Below, one piece after another: positions 23,898 through 34,597 of a stretch of DNA of 64,000 nt (position 1 is the stretch's first letter; each line of letters begins with the position of its first letter). The position numbers and the translations under genes are program-made. Source of the stretch: Solenopsis invicta (lineage: Eukaryota; Arthropoda; Insecta; Hymenoptera; Formicidae); the NCBI RefSeq assembly GCF_016802725.1, contig NC_052669.1, positions 17,345,770 through 17,409,769 of the forward strand, read 5' to 3'. The notes under the pieces were generated by a model. It saw only the letters and a list, made by a program, of their open reading frames with translations. It was not told the DNA's origin and made no database searches.

Positions 23898-25170
23898 CCC
23901 TAAAATTCGTTAATAATATTCTACTCTACGTCAATATTCATCAGTATTATTTATTTTAACAATTGCCTCTAACCTCAAAATACAACAGTTTAGGACGCAA
24001 TAAGACGTTATGACGCACACTCTATTGCGCTTTTTTCTAGCACGCAAGTTAAAAAAGCAAAATTACGCTGATTGGTCGCTTCAATGACGCATTCTCTATT
24101 CCGCAGCTCTATTACACATCATGTGATTTCAGCTTTAATGTGCGCAATCGAGACAGTCCCTGTTTACAGGCCAATTTGAAATAAAAAGTTTCCGATTAGA
24201 CAAAGATAGTGAAGCCATATTTGCTCTTGGCCTCAGAATCCGTCAGAAAACGGATTTTCGTTCTCGAATTTTTATTTAACCTTGTAGAATTACCCTTTTA
24301 GAACAATGTTTGAAACAACTAAAATAATAAAGAATGGTTTGATTTTTAAAAAAAAAGAAGGGCCAGTTAAAAAATGATTTCTTTGTTTTATCAAAAAACC
24401 ATTGTTACGTCTGGCGAGAAAATTTTCATTTTTCCGCGCCATCCGTACTAATAATAACCCAATCAGAATCCGGAAACATCCTCCGATCAATTAGATAAAT
24501 CCCGCATCAGTCGATATCGCTCGATTTCAAATTTCATACGGCTTGGCTACCTCGTGCCGCCCCCTCGACGCGCAACACCCGCGAGCGTCCATCGGCGCGA
24601 GACAAACATCGTGCGCGCCGACCCCTCGGCTCGCGGCCCCCTCTGATACCGACAAGCTTCGCGCGTTGGAATTCTATTCATCTTTCCAATTTAATACGAA
24701 ATATTAAGAATGGCAAATTTATTATTATCTAAGCGTGATCCACTCATGGACGCTTCCCACTGCTGTGCCATGCAACTCAGATCGAAACAACTTTAAAATC
24801 ACGGTCAATAAAAATGCCAAATAATTTTGAATCAATCAATCTCCTACGAACGATAATTAAACCTTAACTTTTTATACATAAAACTATTGCATGTGCTTGG
24901 CGCTATCGCCTCGCACACTCTCAATATAAATTCTATTAAATTCTATTAATTTCCTGGGCACTGGATTTCGCGTCGGGGCTTGATATGCGGTGCCCCCGCG
25001 AGTCGCGATCCCCGGAGAAGTCTACAAGCGCTCGCGCGATATTGGCGCAAGCCGCGCGGTCGCGGAACGGGGCGGGCTTCTAAGGGCCACACGTTACGAA
25101 AAACTATCGCTCCGAATTTTCCGCGAACCTGAGGAATCGTCCCGCGACACCTCTTGCCCATATCCTTGCC

Positions 25171-25208
25171 TATATAAGGAGCGAAATCGGAGCTCGAAAT
25201 TCAGATCA
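25171..25208 (+). promoter_or_regulatory. Core promoter: TATA box and arthropod initiator
   Basis: TATATAAGG at 25171-25179 is followed 32-37 bp downstream by TCAGATCAGT, which has two matches to the arthropod TCAGT-like initiator (A at 25203 or 25208). A GGTCGAGTG block at 25218 sits where a downstream element could be. Transcription would run to the right, same sense as the receptor gene. Confidence 0.5.
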
Positions 25209-25302
25209 GTCTTGTTGGTCGAGTGAGATTCGCTGCCATCGGCGACCACCAACATTCAGACCTCCAGGTACGATCTCAGCGACGGGAGGGTTTTACTCCT
25301 GA

Positions 25303-25607
25303 CGAAGACGTTGGTCTTCGGGGTGGCCCCGGTCGGATCGCCTCTTTCCCTCTCCCTCCTTTCCACCAGAGATCCTGAGGGTTGAACCTCACCTAGCACT
25401 AGCTAGAGTGTGGCCTCACTCGTTTCTCTGTCTCCACCCCTCTCTTACGGCGTCGAAGAAGACTCGCTAACGCGACTCTTCGACGTCTCCTCTCTCTCTC
25501 TCTCTTTCCTGCGGCGTCGAAGAAGACTCGCTAACGCGACTCTTCGACACCGTCCTTCTTCCCTTCCCAACCCGTCGAGGAAGATTCGCTAGCGCGACTC
25601 CTCGACG
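25303..25607 (+). ncRNA. Cluster of four hairpins in the putative leader
   Basis: Hairpin A: CGAAGAC / GTCTTCG with loop GTTG (25303-25320). Hairpins B (25451-25485), C (25514-25546) and D (25573-25607) share an outer stem of 8-9 bp and an inner TCGC / GCGA stem with a four-base loop (TAAC in B and C, TAGC in D). In D one outer pair is changed from A-T to G-C on both sides, so pairing is kept. This points to a conserved hairpin, as RNA or as a DNA palindrome. Function unknown; not a known riboswitch or tRNA. Confidence 0.45.
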
Positions 25608-26569
25608 CTCTCACCGTCCCCTCTTCTTCCATATAATTTCCATCTTTAAGGGAGGCGTTCTAACGGGTAACCACTCCGACCCAGCGGATTCGTCACTCGT
25701 TACATATACTCGATCACTAATCTATTTCACTAAATTTCGTAGATCTTCTATACCGAGCTCTCTCTCTCTCTCTCTCGCGTTAAGATCGGTAAGTTACCTG
25801 TTCATATACGCATTAACGTGGCAATTCTTCACCCATATTAAATCTACCATGTCTCGCTCGAAGCACGTATGGGCAAACGCAGGGCACACCGCGCGTACGC
25901 CGGCGGCAGAAAGCGCTTCTTTCGCAAGATGACGTTTTACCCGCAGCCCCCATATGTAACCATCTACTATTCCGTAATCACGAAAATACATATACATATT
26001 CAGTTTAATCATTACACGCTCTGTCATTCATTTAATCCCACGCCAAGCTCGAGCACGCACGCTACACCTCCAGTAGTGTTAATAAACGCTACTACATTTT
26101 CCAAACCTACTAATAATATATCTTCCTACCTCCTACTTCCCATACAAGGAATTTGTCGCGTATCCGGCCGTGTTATCACACGATTCGGAGCCGCGACTGG
26201 TGACAGCTGCCTTAACACCAAAACTAACCAACGAAGCAGATCTACGTCCCGGAATCGCAACCCTCGCGAATTCGCGGACGCAACACCATCAAAATTAAAA
26301 TAATATCGCCTTGGAATAATATCGTACAAAAGAACGATTTGAAATAACTTTTGAAAATGTAATTTTCAAAAGAAGAGGAGATTAACTTTATACACTCTAA
26401 TTTTAATCTGAAATATAAAGTACGTTGTTATCATACTTAAAATGAATCTTATAACTAATATCGAAAAATCAAAAACAAAAAATTTAACTTAAATTTTGTA
26501 TTATATTTTCAACGCTTGTACTGAAACGCTGAAATGATTGAATTTTTGCAAAGATAATTCATAGATTTT

Positions 26570-27110
26570 GCGCCACAATAATATACCATGTCACATATTA
26601 ATGCTGATATGCAACTCTTTGGCTAAAAAAACATTCCTCAAGCACCGTATTTATCAGATTTGGCCTCCTGTAACTTTTTCTAAAACTCAAATTACTACTT
26701 CGTAAAAAGCATTTCAACAGAAACCGTAAAAAATTCGCTGAAGGAGCTAAAAGCAATATCCTTTACAAAATGTTTTAAAGAATGGATAAAGCGTTGGCAT
26801 ATGTACACTCAGCGTGTTTGATTCTGTCCATGGGAAAATTTTTCAAACTGAGAAGTCACCACTTTCTACATACTCGCAGTTTATAATTAAAGTAACGATT
26901 AGAGCTTATTGGTCGTTACGTTAATCATGAACTGTAAGTATATAGAAAGATAGCGACTTCTCATTGTCAGTTTAGAAAATTTCCCCATAGACAGAATCAA
27001 ACACGCTGAGTGTACGTTACAAAGAATAGAGTCTATTTCAAAAAAGAAAATAAATTTATTCAATTTAATATCCAATTTGTTTTATTTAACAATTCCAAAT
27101 ACTTTTTGAA
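26570..27110 (+). pseudogene. mariner transposase C-terminal remnant
   Basis: Translated pieces such as IPQAPYLSDLASCNFF and VKNSLKELKAISFTKCFKEWIKRW correspond to the last catalytic Asp region (PPYSPDLAPxDFF in mariners) and the C-terminus. The frame is broken by stops and shifts and is interrupted by a separate MITE (26807-27015). After the MITE, NRVYFKKENKF continues the mariner end. Long dead. Confidence 0.6.
26807..27015. mobile_element. Palindromic TA-flanked MITE inside the mariner remnant
   Basis: CACTCAGCGTGTTTGATTCTG is mirrored exactly by CAGAATCAAACACGCTGAGTG, with TA on each side. The insertion splits the mariner coding remnant between the Trp-rich RWHM block and the terminal YFK block, so it is younger than the mariner. 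Confidence 0.75.
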
Positions 27111-27277
27111 CAGAAGATAAAATAATAACATAAGCTTACGCCCCTTTATAGAATCTTACTTTCAATAAAAAGAATTCCAAATACAAATCAACGGTTTTAC
27201 TTTTTTTATAATTTTATTTTATAAGAAAAATTAAAAATTAAAATTAAAAATGATTACGAATATTAAAATCTATTTAG

Positions 27278-27533
27278 GTGTTTTTTATTCTGCATTGATA
27301 TTATTTATGTTAATACCATTGCAACCATTGTTACTGGGTCCTTCTTCAAATGATACAAGTCGACCCGCGTTGTTACATCAAGTTGAGTATTATATCGATA
27401 TGGAGAAATATTACTTTCCAATCTTAATTCATGGGTACATTACAGCTGTCATTTGTGTAAGCATAGCCATTGCAGCAGATACAATGTATGTAATAGTTGT
27501 ACAACATGTCTGCGGACTATTTATGATCATCGG
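27278..27533 (+). CDS. Odorant receptor, exon 4
   Basis: Encodes about 85 residues. SVFYSALILFMLIPLQPLL is membrane segment 3, HQVEYYIDMEKYYFPILIHGY is the extracellular loop, AVICVSIAIAADTMYVIVV is segment 4, and QHVCGLFMIIG follows. The acceptor is placed at TATTTAG (27271-27277), because it restores frame with exon 3 and because an in-frame stop lies upstream. The ATG at 27250 is therefore not the start. The donor is CGG before GTAAGA, phase 2. The PLQP and DTMY...QHxCGLF blocks are the strongest family marks. Confidence 0.9.
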
Positions 27534-27642
27534 GTAAGAATTTCATAAAATACTTATTTTAGTAGTCTTTTTAAAAATACTTATAATCAGTTCAGAATTT
27601 GTATTGATAAATAACTTTTAACTTATACATCAATTCCATCAG

Positions 27643-27765
27643 GCAACAACTAGAAAATGCAATAAAAGAAGATAATATAGAAATAAATTTTAAGCCATCA
27701 ATAACAGACGATAAGCCGTATGGCAATATTATAAGCAGTATTCGTGCACACAAGAGAGCTCTGAG
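27643..27765 (+). CDS. Odorant receptor, exon 5
   Basis: Follows a 109-bp intron, the only one of normal insect size here. Encodes QQLENAIKED...KPYGNIISSIRAHKRAL, the cytoplasmic loop with the HKRAL block that precedes segment 5 in the family. The acceptor is CCATCAG. The donor is CTGAG before GTGCTG, a weak match to consensus but the only site giving the right phase (2) for exon 6. Confidence 0.8.
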
Positions 27766-28039
27766 GTGCTGTAACAAACAAATTATTATAAATATATTGC
27801 GAAAGCTATTTTATTTTTACACACATATTCATATAATATACCTATATTATTAAATTTATAATTACATTAATACACCGCAGATATTGTGAGTCTTTCAAAA
27901 TCCAAGTAAATTTTTCGAACGTGAATATCTGGCGTCAAATTCGTATAAAAATAGTAAAAAAAGTTTTGCCTCAAATAACTATTAAATCGTATTTCTAAAT
28001 TTAAAAAACATATATCAGAATTTTTTCAAATTTTTGAAT

Positions 28040-28260
28040 GCAAAAACTTGAAAAAAATAAGGTCCCCTCAGTGATATTTAATTAATAAGGGAGGTTTGGC
28101 AAATATAAAATTCAAAAAATTTTGAAAATTTGCTTTAGTGTAAAGACCTAATCACGAAACAATCTTTCTTAGCTGCTACAAAACAATTTTAATAGTGGAA
28201 ACATTCTTTTGAAAATATTGATTTTTACGTTTCTAATTGTGTTTAAATTGTTATATATCT
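28040..28260. repeat. Repeat found inverted at 38520-38720
   Basis: CAATCTTTCTTAGCTGC...TTTTTACGTTTCTAA is the inverse of AGAAACGTAAAAATCGATTT...ATTGTTTCGTGATT at 38530-38625. The two copies bracket the gypsy and mariner insertions, so they may be arms of one old element or two separate copies. Confidence 0.5.
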
Positions 28261-28436
28261 TTTATGATCTTAATTTTAATTTAATCAATAATAAAAGATC
28301 AGTTTTGAATTTCTTGCTTTTTTTCAATACAAAATTTACAAAAAAAAAACCATATTCTTGTGCTCAGAGGATTAATTAAACCTGAAAACCCAAGCATAAT
28401 AGTCAATGTTTTTCTACACATGCTACGCGACTAACT

Positions 28437-29482
28437 CAACAATTCTTCTTTTGTAACGTTACTATAGGTTCTAGAAATATTTTCTAGAATTATTTTCTTG
28501 AAAATATCTAAATAGCAGGTTTTTCTGTTTTGCTGTATGTAGTAATTGTATGAGTGTATAATACACAACCATGAAATTTTTTATCACGGACCCCCGAGTT
28601 TTCGTAATATTGCAAAATTTTCGTCTCATCGCCAACGAGAACCAAAATATTTTTTTCGTAAATCTGGTATTAAAAAATAATCAAGAAATTCCAAAATTAC
28701 TTTTCTATTATTAATTAAATTAAAATTGAACTCAAAAGATGTGTAAAATTTTACACACTTATTTTGACGTTCTTAAAACACTCAGTGTAAATTTTGATGG
28801 CAAATATATCTTGAGAAATTTTAATTCAATTGAAGAGAATTTTTAAATTTTTTAATATTTTTTTATAATAACGTACCTTGTGTTAAATAATAAAAATGAT
28901 TTAAAAATTACCAATTTTAAAAAATTCAATTAACTTTTATATAACATATAATTCTACGTATGTACATTGATAAATGCTTGTATACATATACTATATGTAT
29001 CGAGAATAATTTTTTTTTACAATTATTTATATACATAAATTTGTAAAGAAGGTAATACATCGCGCATTGCAAACGCGAACGCAGTTTGACGAATCGATAT
29101 CAGAATTCTTGTGTCTACTGCTGTAACGAGAGAAAAGGAGGCATAGAGAAAAGGAAACAGGAAAGAGACGCCAGCGAGAAGGCGACCATCGATGGATAGA
29201 AAACTCTCCTCGTGACGCTCTTCTGTCTTTTTCTCTCTATGCCTCCTTTTCTCTCGAGACACACGATCTCGATTTGCCGAGCGCGTTGGCCATGCGACGA
29301 AAATTTTGCAATATTGCGCTAACGAGAGAAACTCGGTAGTCCCTGGTCATTGATTTTATAAAATTTTATAGGATTATAATTTTTATTCATACATTTACTT
29401 TAGTAGAATTCAGGCATTCTTAAATAAATGATACTTTTAGTACCTATAGTAACATTACGGAAGAAGAATTGTCAAATTGGCC
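28437..29482. mobile_element. Fold-back element, about 1.05 kb
   Basis: CAATTCTTCTTTTGTAACGTTACTATAGG at the left is mirrored by CCTATAGTAACATTACGGAAGAAGAATTG at the right. The CGAGTTTTCGTAATATTGCAAAATTTTCG block (about 28600) and its inverse (about 29300) also match. The interior includes a second palindrome, 29132-29258. No transposase. Confidence 0.65.
29132..29258. repeat. Nested palindrome, GAGAGAAAAGGAGGCATAGAG arms
   Basis: The block CGAGAGAAAAGGAGGCATAG near 29137 is inverted as CTATGCCTCCTTTTCTCTCG near 29237. It accounts for the minus-strand open frame in this stretch. Confidence 0.7.
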
Positions 29483-29532
29483 ATATAGCTCTGTGGTAAG
29501 ATGCATGGCTAGTATGTTGAAGGTTCCAGTAC
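29478..29532 (+). repeat. tRNA-like sequence
   Basis: A-box-like TAGCTCTGTGGTAAGATGC and, about 35 bp on, B-box-like AGGTTCCAGTACTGG. It is probably the head of a tRNA-derived SINE or a tRNA pseudogene. It abuts the next MITE directly. Confidence 0.4.
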
Positions 29533-29533
29533 T

Positions 29534-29672
29534 GGGATTCTCTAACTCGTTATAACAATTCGGTATCGTTACAGTGTCGTTGCGCAGATATTATATATGA
29601 TAGAAAAGCTGCGCAGCGCAGCTTTTTGTCGTTATAGACACATAACGACAACATAACGAATTAGAGAATTGC
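29534..29672. mobile_element. Small palindromic MITE (GGGATTCTGTAAC family, copy 2)
   Basis: GGGATTCTCTAACTCGTTATAAC...AATTCGGTATCGTTACAG...GTTGCGCAG with the inverted ending TTAGAGAATT. Same family as 12112-12242 and the next entry. Confidence 0.7.
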
Positions 29673-29690
29673 ACTACAGTAAACATATGC

Positions 29691-29806
29691 TGTAACTCTT
29701 TAGTGACAATTCGGTATCGTTACAGCGTCGTTGCGCAGATATTATGCATAGTAAAAAAACTGCGCAACGACATTGTACCGAATTGTCGCTAAAAAGTTAC
29801 AGAATA
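29691..29806. mobile_element. Small palindromic MITE (copy 3), directly adjacent
   Basis: TGTAACTCTTTAGTGACAATTCGGTATCG is mirrored by CGAATTGTCGCTAAAAAGTTACA. It sits 18 bp from copy 2 in the same array. Confidence 0.7.
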
Positions 29807-29879
29807 GGCCTACAAGTTCAATCTTTTAGGACAAAATTTTTTCTTTTTTTTGTAAAATCTAGTATTTAAAAAAATCAAG

Positions 29880-30176
29880 AAATTTAAAATTGTTAGACAA
29901 ATGGGGTAAATGTGTAGAACACCCCCTACCACCTCCGATTTTGATGAAATTAGGCTCAATCGACGCGTTTTTGCATACAATAAACAAATCTGACAAAAAA
30001 TAAGTGTCAGACTGCCCCGCGAACCAAGATATTAATCATTAAAGTTGGCGATTGTAGGTTAGGAAATCATCTCGGCGTAATGTAACAAACTGAGCATGCA
30101 CTGTGATCATACACATACACATACACACACACGCGTGTGTGTGTGTGTGTGTGTGTGTGTATTACCGTATTATTAT
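29880..30176. repeat. Left arm of an older palindromic element split by gypsy
   Basis: GATGAAATTAGGCTCAATCGACGCG...AGTGTCAGACTGCCC matches in inverse the stretch at 36035-36165. A related block (GATAAAATTAGGCTTATTCGACGCG) lies in the MITE at 38871-39392. Includes a CA/GT microsatellite at about 30110-30160. Confidence 0.6.
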
Positions 30177-30408
30177 TGTTACGTCCGACGGTGGCACAAG
30201 GCACTCACGCGCACTCACGCACAATAAATAATTGAGCAGATTCTTTAAAAGAAACTGAGACGTTTATTAGAACACGTCTGTCACCGAAACGAGGCTCCAG
30301 ACGTCAGCAACATAACAACAACCGTCGTCAACGAGCGACCGTCAACTCATTACTATCGATTACATAAATTATACGGTGACACATTACAAATATCGCACGA
30401 CCGTAACA
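30177..30408 (-). repeat. gypsy 3' LTR (minus sense)
   Basis: 232 bp, plus-strand ends TGTTACGTCC and CCGTAACA. Read on the minus strand, it contains AATAAA (plus-strand TTTATT near 30260), the likely polyadenylation signal. Confidence 0.95.
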
Positions 30409-30422
30409 CTGCCCCCCTTCTT
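30409..30422 (-). promoter_or_regulatory. Polypurine tract
   Basis: On the minus strand GAAGGGGGGCAG directly abuts the 3' LTR, which is the place and composition expected for second-strand priming. Confidence 0.7.
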
Positions 30423-30818
30423 TAAAGTTGTCGTCCCGACAACCAAGCTGGAAGGCTTGTTCTTCCAGAGATCATGAAGCTGCGAAACCTCTTCTTCAAA
30501 ACGGAACCTTCTCACTTCAATCTTTGCTCGTACAAAACTCTTCATCTTAATTCTTGAGTGCTTCTTTCTTCATTCTTCGGACAAGGGGGGGAAAGAAATT
30601 AACTTTCAGGGACCCAACGCTCTAAAGGCTCCCATGTCCCCGCCTCGGCATTTGCCTCCAAGCCCACGGGAAAACCCTGAATCAAAAACCGGGGCGAGGC
30701 GGTCTTCTTAAAAAAAAGAATCTCGTTGACCTCCCTTTACGCGTCGACCTTGCAAGCCTCCAAACTGAAATAAAAAAATAAAATCCGACAAGTGCTCAAT
30801 TCACGAAACATTAGTTTG

Positions 30819-30819
<1 letters not shown>

Positions 30820-30880
<61 letters not shown>
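30820..30880. repeat. (CT)n microsatellite in the gypsy 3' region
   Basis: About 30 uninterrupted CT units. It causes the Arg/Glu-repeat open frame seen on the minus strand. Confidence 0.95.
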
Positions 30881-30887
<7 letters not shown>

Positions 30888-30972
30888 CCCCCCCCTCGAT
30901 TTAGAAGAAAAATAATCCTCAGAATCCCTTTCCCCCAAGGCGAAGATTTCCAGAGAGGATTTCTGATCTCCC

Positions 30973-31160
30973 GCTCTACCCTGGGCTTCTGCCTCAGGTT
31001 ACCGAGCATCGTCCCTTCCTGTAAACCTTAATTGACGACCTTCTGCTCTACCCTGGGCTTCTGCCTCAGGTTACCGAGCATCGTCCCTTCCTGTAAACCT
31101 TAATTGACGACTTTCTGCTCTACCTTGGGCTTCTGCCACAAGTTACCGAGCGTCGTCCCC
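30973..31160. repeat. 72-bp tandem repeat, about 2.6 copies
   Basis: GCTCTACCCTGGGCTTCTGCC begins at 30973, 31045 and (diverged) 31117. It lies between the pol stop and the polypurine tract, in the untranslated 3' region of the gypsy element. Confidence 0.9.
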
Positions 31161-31253
31161 AAAAATTTTCTATAATAGAAGTTCCCTAGAACTTCCATTC
31201 TCTGAACGTAAACAAAAATAATTCCCCCCAAATAAATTTCGGGCCCTGATTCC

Positions 31254-34200
31254 CTATTCACACTCCAAACGTCTTTCCGAATACGGTGCTAATCTGTCTG
31301 CATGCACAACCTTTCTTCTATGTCTCAATGATTTTTGAATACTGAACACTACCTCGCTAAGTTTTCTTACTATTTCATAAGGACCTTCCCAATTCCTTTG
31401 TAATTTAGGAGCCTTTCCTTTTACCCTATGAGGATTGAACAGCCAAACCTTTTGCCCTTCCTGAAAAAGAACCTGTCTAACTCCTCGATCATATCTGTTT
31501 TTTATTCGAGAAGATCTAAGATCCATCCGCTCCCTAACGTTATTATGAATAAATTCCATTTTCCTTCTTAATCCACTAACATAATCTTCATTGGAATCTA
31601 CTTCCACCTCTGGAAGACTACCCCGCAGCAAATCTAAAGGAAGTCTTAAATCTCGGGCAAAGCACAACTCGGCAGGAGTAACACCAGTGGCCTCATGCTT
31701 CGAAGATCTATAAGCTAAAAGAAACATTGGAACCCAATGATCCCAATCTCGTTGATTCTCGGAAATAAATTTTGATAAATAACCAATTATAGTTTGATGT
31801 TGTCGTTCTACCTGCCCATCAGACTGAGGATGTAAGGGAGTCGTTCTCGTTTTCTTAATTCCAAGCAAACTCATTAATTCCGAGAACATCTTAGATTCAA
31901 AATTTCTTCCTTGATCAGTATGGATCTCCATAGGAACTCCATATCGAGAAATAACCTCCTTAACGAGAACCTCTGCTATTGTCCTGGTCCTAATGTTCCT
32001 AAGCGGAAAAGTCTCCACCCACTTGGAGAAACAATCAACGATAACAAGCAAATACTTATTTCCAAAGAAGGTAGAAGGAAGAGGCCCAAGTATGTCCATC
32101 TGTATTCTCTCAAATGGAGCTCCCACATTGTAGACTTGTAAAGGGGATTTCCCCTTTCCGGAAGGACCCTTCTTGGAAACACAAATTTTACAAGTTCTAC
32201 ACCAATCTTCTACATCTTGCTTGCAGGTCGCCCAGAAAAACCTCTTACGGATTTTCTCTAAAGTCTTATTAACTCCAAAATGACCTCCAGTAGAAGAATC
32301 ATGCGCTTCTTCCAAAATCCGCTTAATCCGCTTGCGCGGAACAACAAGTTGGAAAATGTTGAATTTTGAATTTGAAGATTCCCATCTTTTATAAAGAACT
32401 CCATTCCTTAAAACAAGCGCATCCCAATACGACCAGTAAATCTTGCAAGAAGGATCTTTAGAAATAATCTCCGTCCAAGAAGGTCGTTCTCCCGAGACCT
32501 TGCTTTGATAAATAAAAGAAATACCAGGATCCCCTTTCTGATCTTCACGCCACCCCTCCAAATTTTCTCCTTCTAGAATCAATCGTCCAACAGTCTCTTT
32601 TCCAAATAAGGTGTTCTTCAATTCCACTTTAGTACAATATTGACATCCGTAATCCTCACATAATCGCCTAGAAAGACCGTCAGCATTCTTATGACATTGA
32701 CCCCTCCGATGGATAATTTCAAATTCATACTGCTGAAGCCTTTCCATCCAACGAGCCAATTGACCCTCTAACTCCTTAAAGGACATTAACCATCTTAAAG
32801 AAACATGATCTGTACGGACCATAAACTTTCGTCCATAAAGATAATGATGAAAAGTTTTTATTGAATCAACAATAGCTAATAATTCCCGACGCGTTGTACA
32901 ATAATTCCTTTCAGCCTTAGAAAATACTCGGCTAAAATAAGCAATCACTTTTTTCTTTCCGTCTTGTGCCTGTGACAAGACTGCACCAATTCCCGTATTC
33001 GAAGCGTCAGTATCAAGAATAAATTCCCCATCTCCTTTTGGAAAAGAAAGAATAGGAGATGATGTTAATATTTGTTTTAATTTATCAAAAGCTCTTTGAC
33101 ATTCCTCGTCCCAAAAGAATCTAACTTGATTTTCAGTTAAAACATATAACGGTTTTGCTATGGACGAGAATCCTTTAACAAATCTCCGATAATATGAGCA
33201 AAATCCCAGAAAACTTCAAATATGCTTCTTATTATGCGGAACTGGCCAATCCCTCACAGTCACAATCTTTTCAGGGTCCATTGCAACGCCCTCAGCTGAT
33301 ATAACATGACTTAAATATTTAATGCTCTTTCCAAAAAGAACACATTTTTTAGGATTAATTTTTAAATTTGCAGAGCGTAGCCGAAGAAAAACTTCTCTCA
33401 AATTCTTTATCATTTCCCCAAAATTTTTCCCGAATACAATAACATCATCAAGATAAACTAAGCAAATTTTTGATAATAAATTTTGTAAAATCTTTTCCAT
33501 TAATCTCTCAAAAGTTGCGGGGGCGTTACAAAGACCAAAAGGCATAACATTAAATTCCCAAAGACCGTTACCGATAGAAAAAGCAGTCTTTTCTTTATCC
33601 CTTGGATGAATTTTTACCTGCCAATAACCGCTTTTTAAATCCAAAGAGGAAAACAAATCGTTACCTGTTAATTGATCGAAAATGTCATCAATTCTAGGCA
33701 AAGGAAAAGAATCTTTCTTAGTGACATCATTTAACTTCCTGTAGTCAATACAAAATCTGATTGTTCCATCCTTTTTTTCACCATAACCGCCGGCGAAACC
33801 CAGGGACTCTGAGATTCCTTGATAACTCCATGTTTTTTCATGTCCTGAATAATTTTATCTACCTCTCCTCGTAAATGGATTGGAATTCGACGAGGTACCT
33901 GTTTAATTGGGGAAGAATCTTTTACATTGATCTCATGTTTGACAACATCACAATTCCCTGCAACAATTTCATCAGAAAACACATCTCGAAACTCAATCAA
34001 AAATTCCGCAAAAATTTTCTTCTGACTGTCATTTAAATTTTTTGAATCTTTAATGAAAAGTTCTTTCAAAATTTCAGGAATCTCTCTAAAACAACTTTCC
34101 ACACGAGAACATCTTAAAATATTTGTTTCACCAGATAAAGATTGACCCTTAAAAACGAAATCAAACACATTTCCTAAATTCATTTTTTTAAGAAAATCCA

Positions 34201-34597
34201 CTCCTAAGATGCAATCATCGCTAATGTCCGCAATTAACATTGGCATTTCTACAGAAAAGTTTCTAAGCCGAACTTTTACAATTGTTTTGTATTTAATCAA
34301 AATTCTTTCCCCCGTAGGATATTTCAAATCACCATCAAAAATCTCAACTTTTCGCTTACCTAACTCAACAAAATTTCTATTCAAAATTGATACATCAGAG
34401 CCCGTATCTATTTTAAAGATACAATGTTTATTATCTGCTTCTCCGGAATAACAAAATTCATCAAGATCACACTTAATTCTATTTAATTTAAAAAAACGTT
34501 TAAATTCTCTCCCCGTAACTTTCGGGGCTCCCCGTTCTTTAGTCAAACTCGCCCCCTCAAGTTCAACTATTCCGAGTTTTCCGATTTCCCGGGACAT
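31254..34597 (-). pseudogene. pol: gypsy pol: protease, reverse transcriptase, RNase H, integrase
   Basis: In order on the minus strand: protease active site DTGSDVSIL (about 34400), reverse transcriptase with LYDD-type YLDD (about 33450) and FGLCNAPATF, RNase H with DTDAS and the REL block, integrase zinc finger (H, H, CxxC near 32200) and the D, D, E core (MDILGP, HTDQGRNFES, then Glu of GQVER). Overlap with gag suggests a frameshift for pol expression. Two breaks: a one-base indel in the run of seven T at 33772-33778 (plus strand), just inside the reverse transcriptase, and an in-frame TGA at 33216-33218. Both are single-base events, so the copy decayed little, or one may be a sequencing error. 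Confidence 0.9.

Larger units (their letters stand above)
24940..26330. other. GC-rich region with promoter and structured leader
   Basis: GC content rises sharply here. It holds a TATA box, an initiator match and a set of hairpins (separate entries), CT-rich runs, a donor-like CG before GTAAGT at 25790 and an AATAAA at about 26077. It could be a solo LTR or LTR fragment (promoter upstream, polyadenylation signal downstream) or an unrecognised host transcript. The open frame at 25869-26303 starts with a very basic MGKRRAHRAY stretch but shows no domain. Confidence 0.4.
20749..27277. other. Receptor intron 3 (6.5 kb)
   Basis: Contains a compound microsatellite, several MITE pieces, a GC-rich promoter and leader region with hairpins, and a mariner remnant, each listed separately. 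22935-23680 and 23900-24940 hold nothing else I can name. Confidence 0.6.

Noticed and set aside
25869..26303. 144-codon frame starting with a basic MGKRRAHRAY stretch
   Set aside because: No family resemblance, low complexity later on, and the region looks like leader or LTR sequence.
27250..27277. ATG at 27250 as start of a short 95-residue receptor
   Set aside because: An acceptor at 27277 joins exon 3 in frame and the family pattern begins after it; the ATG lies in the intron.
27880..27925. Apparent alternative receptor exon (YCESFKI) after exon 5
   Set aside because: It has an acceptor-like site but does not resemble the family, whereas 39797-39887 matches and keeps phase.
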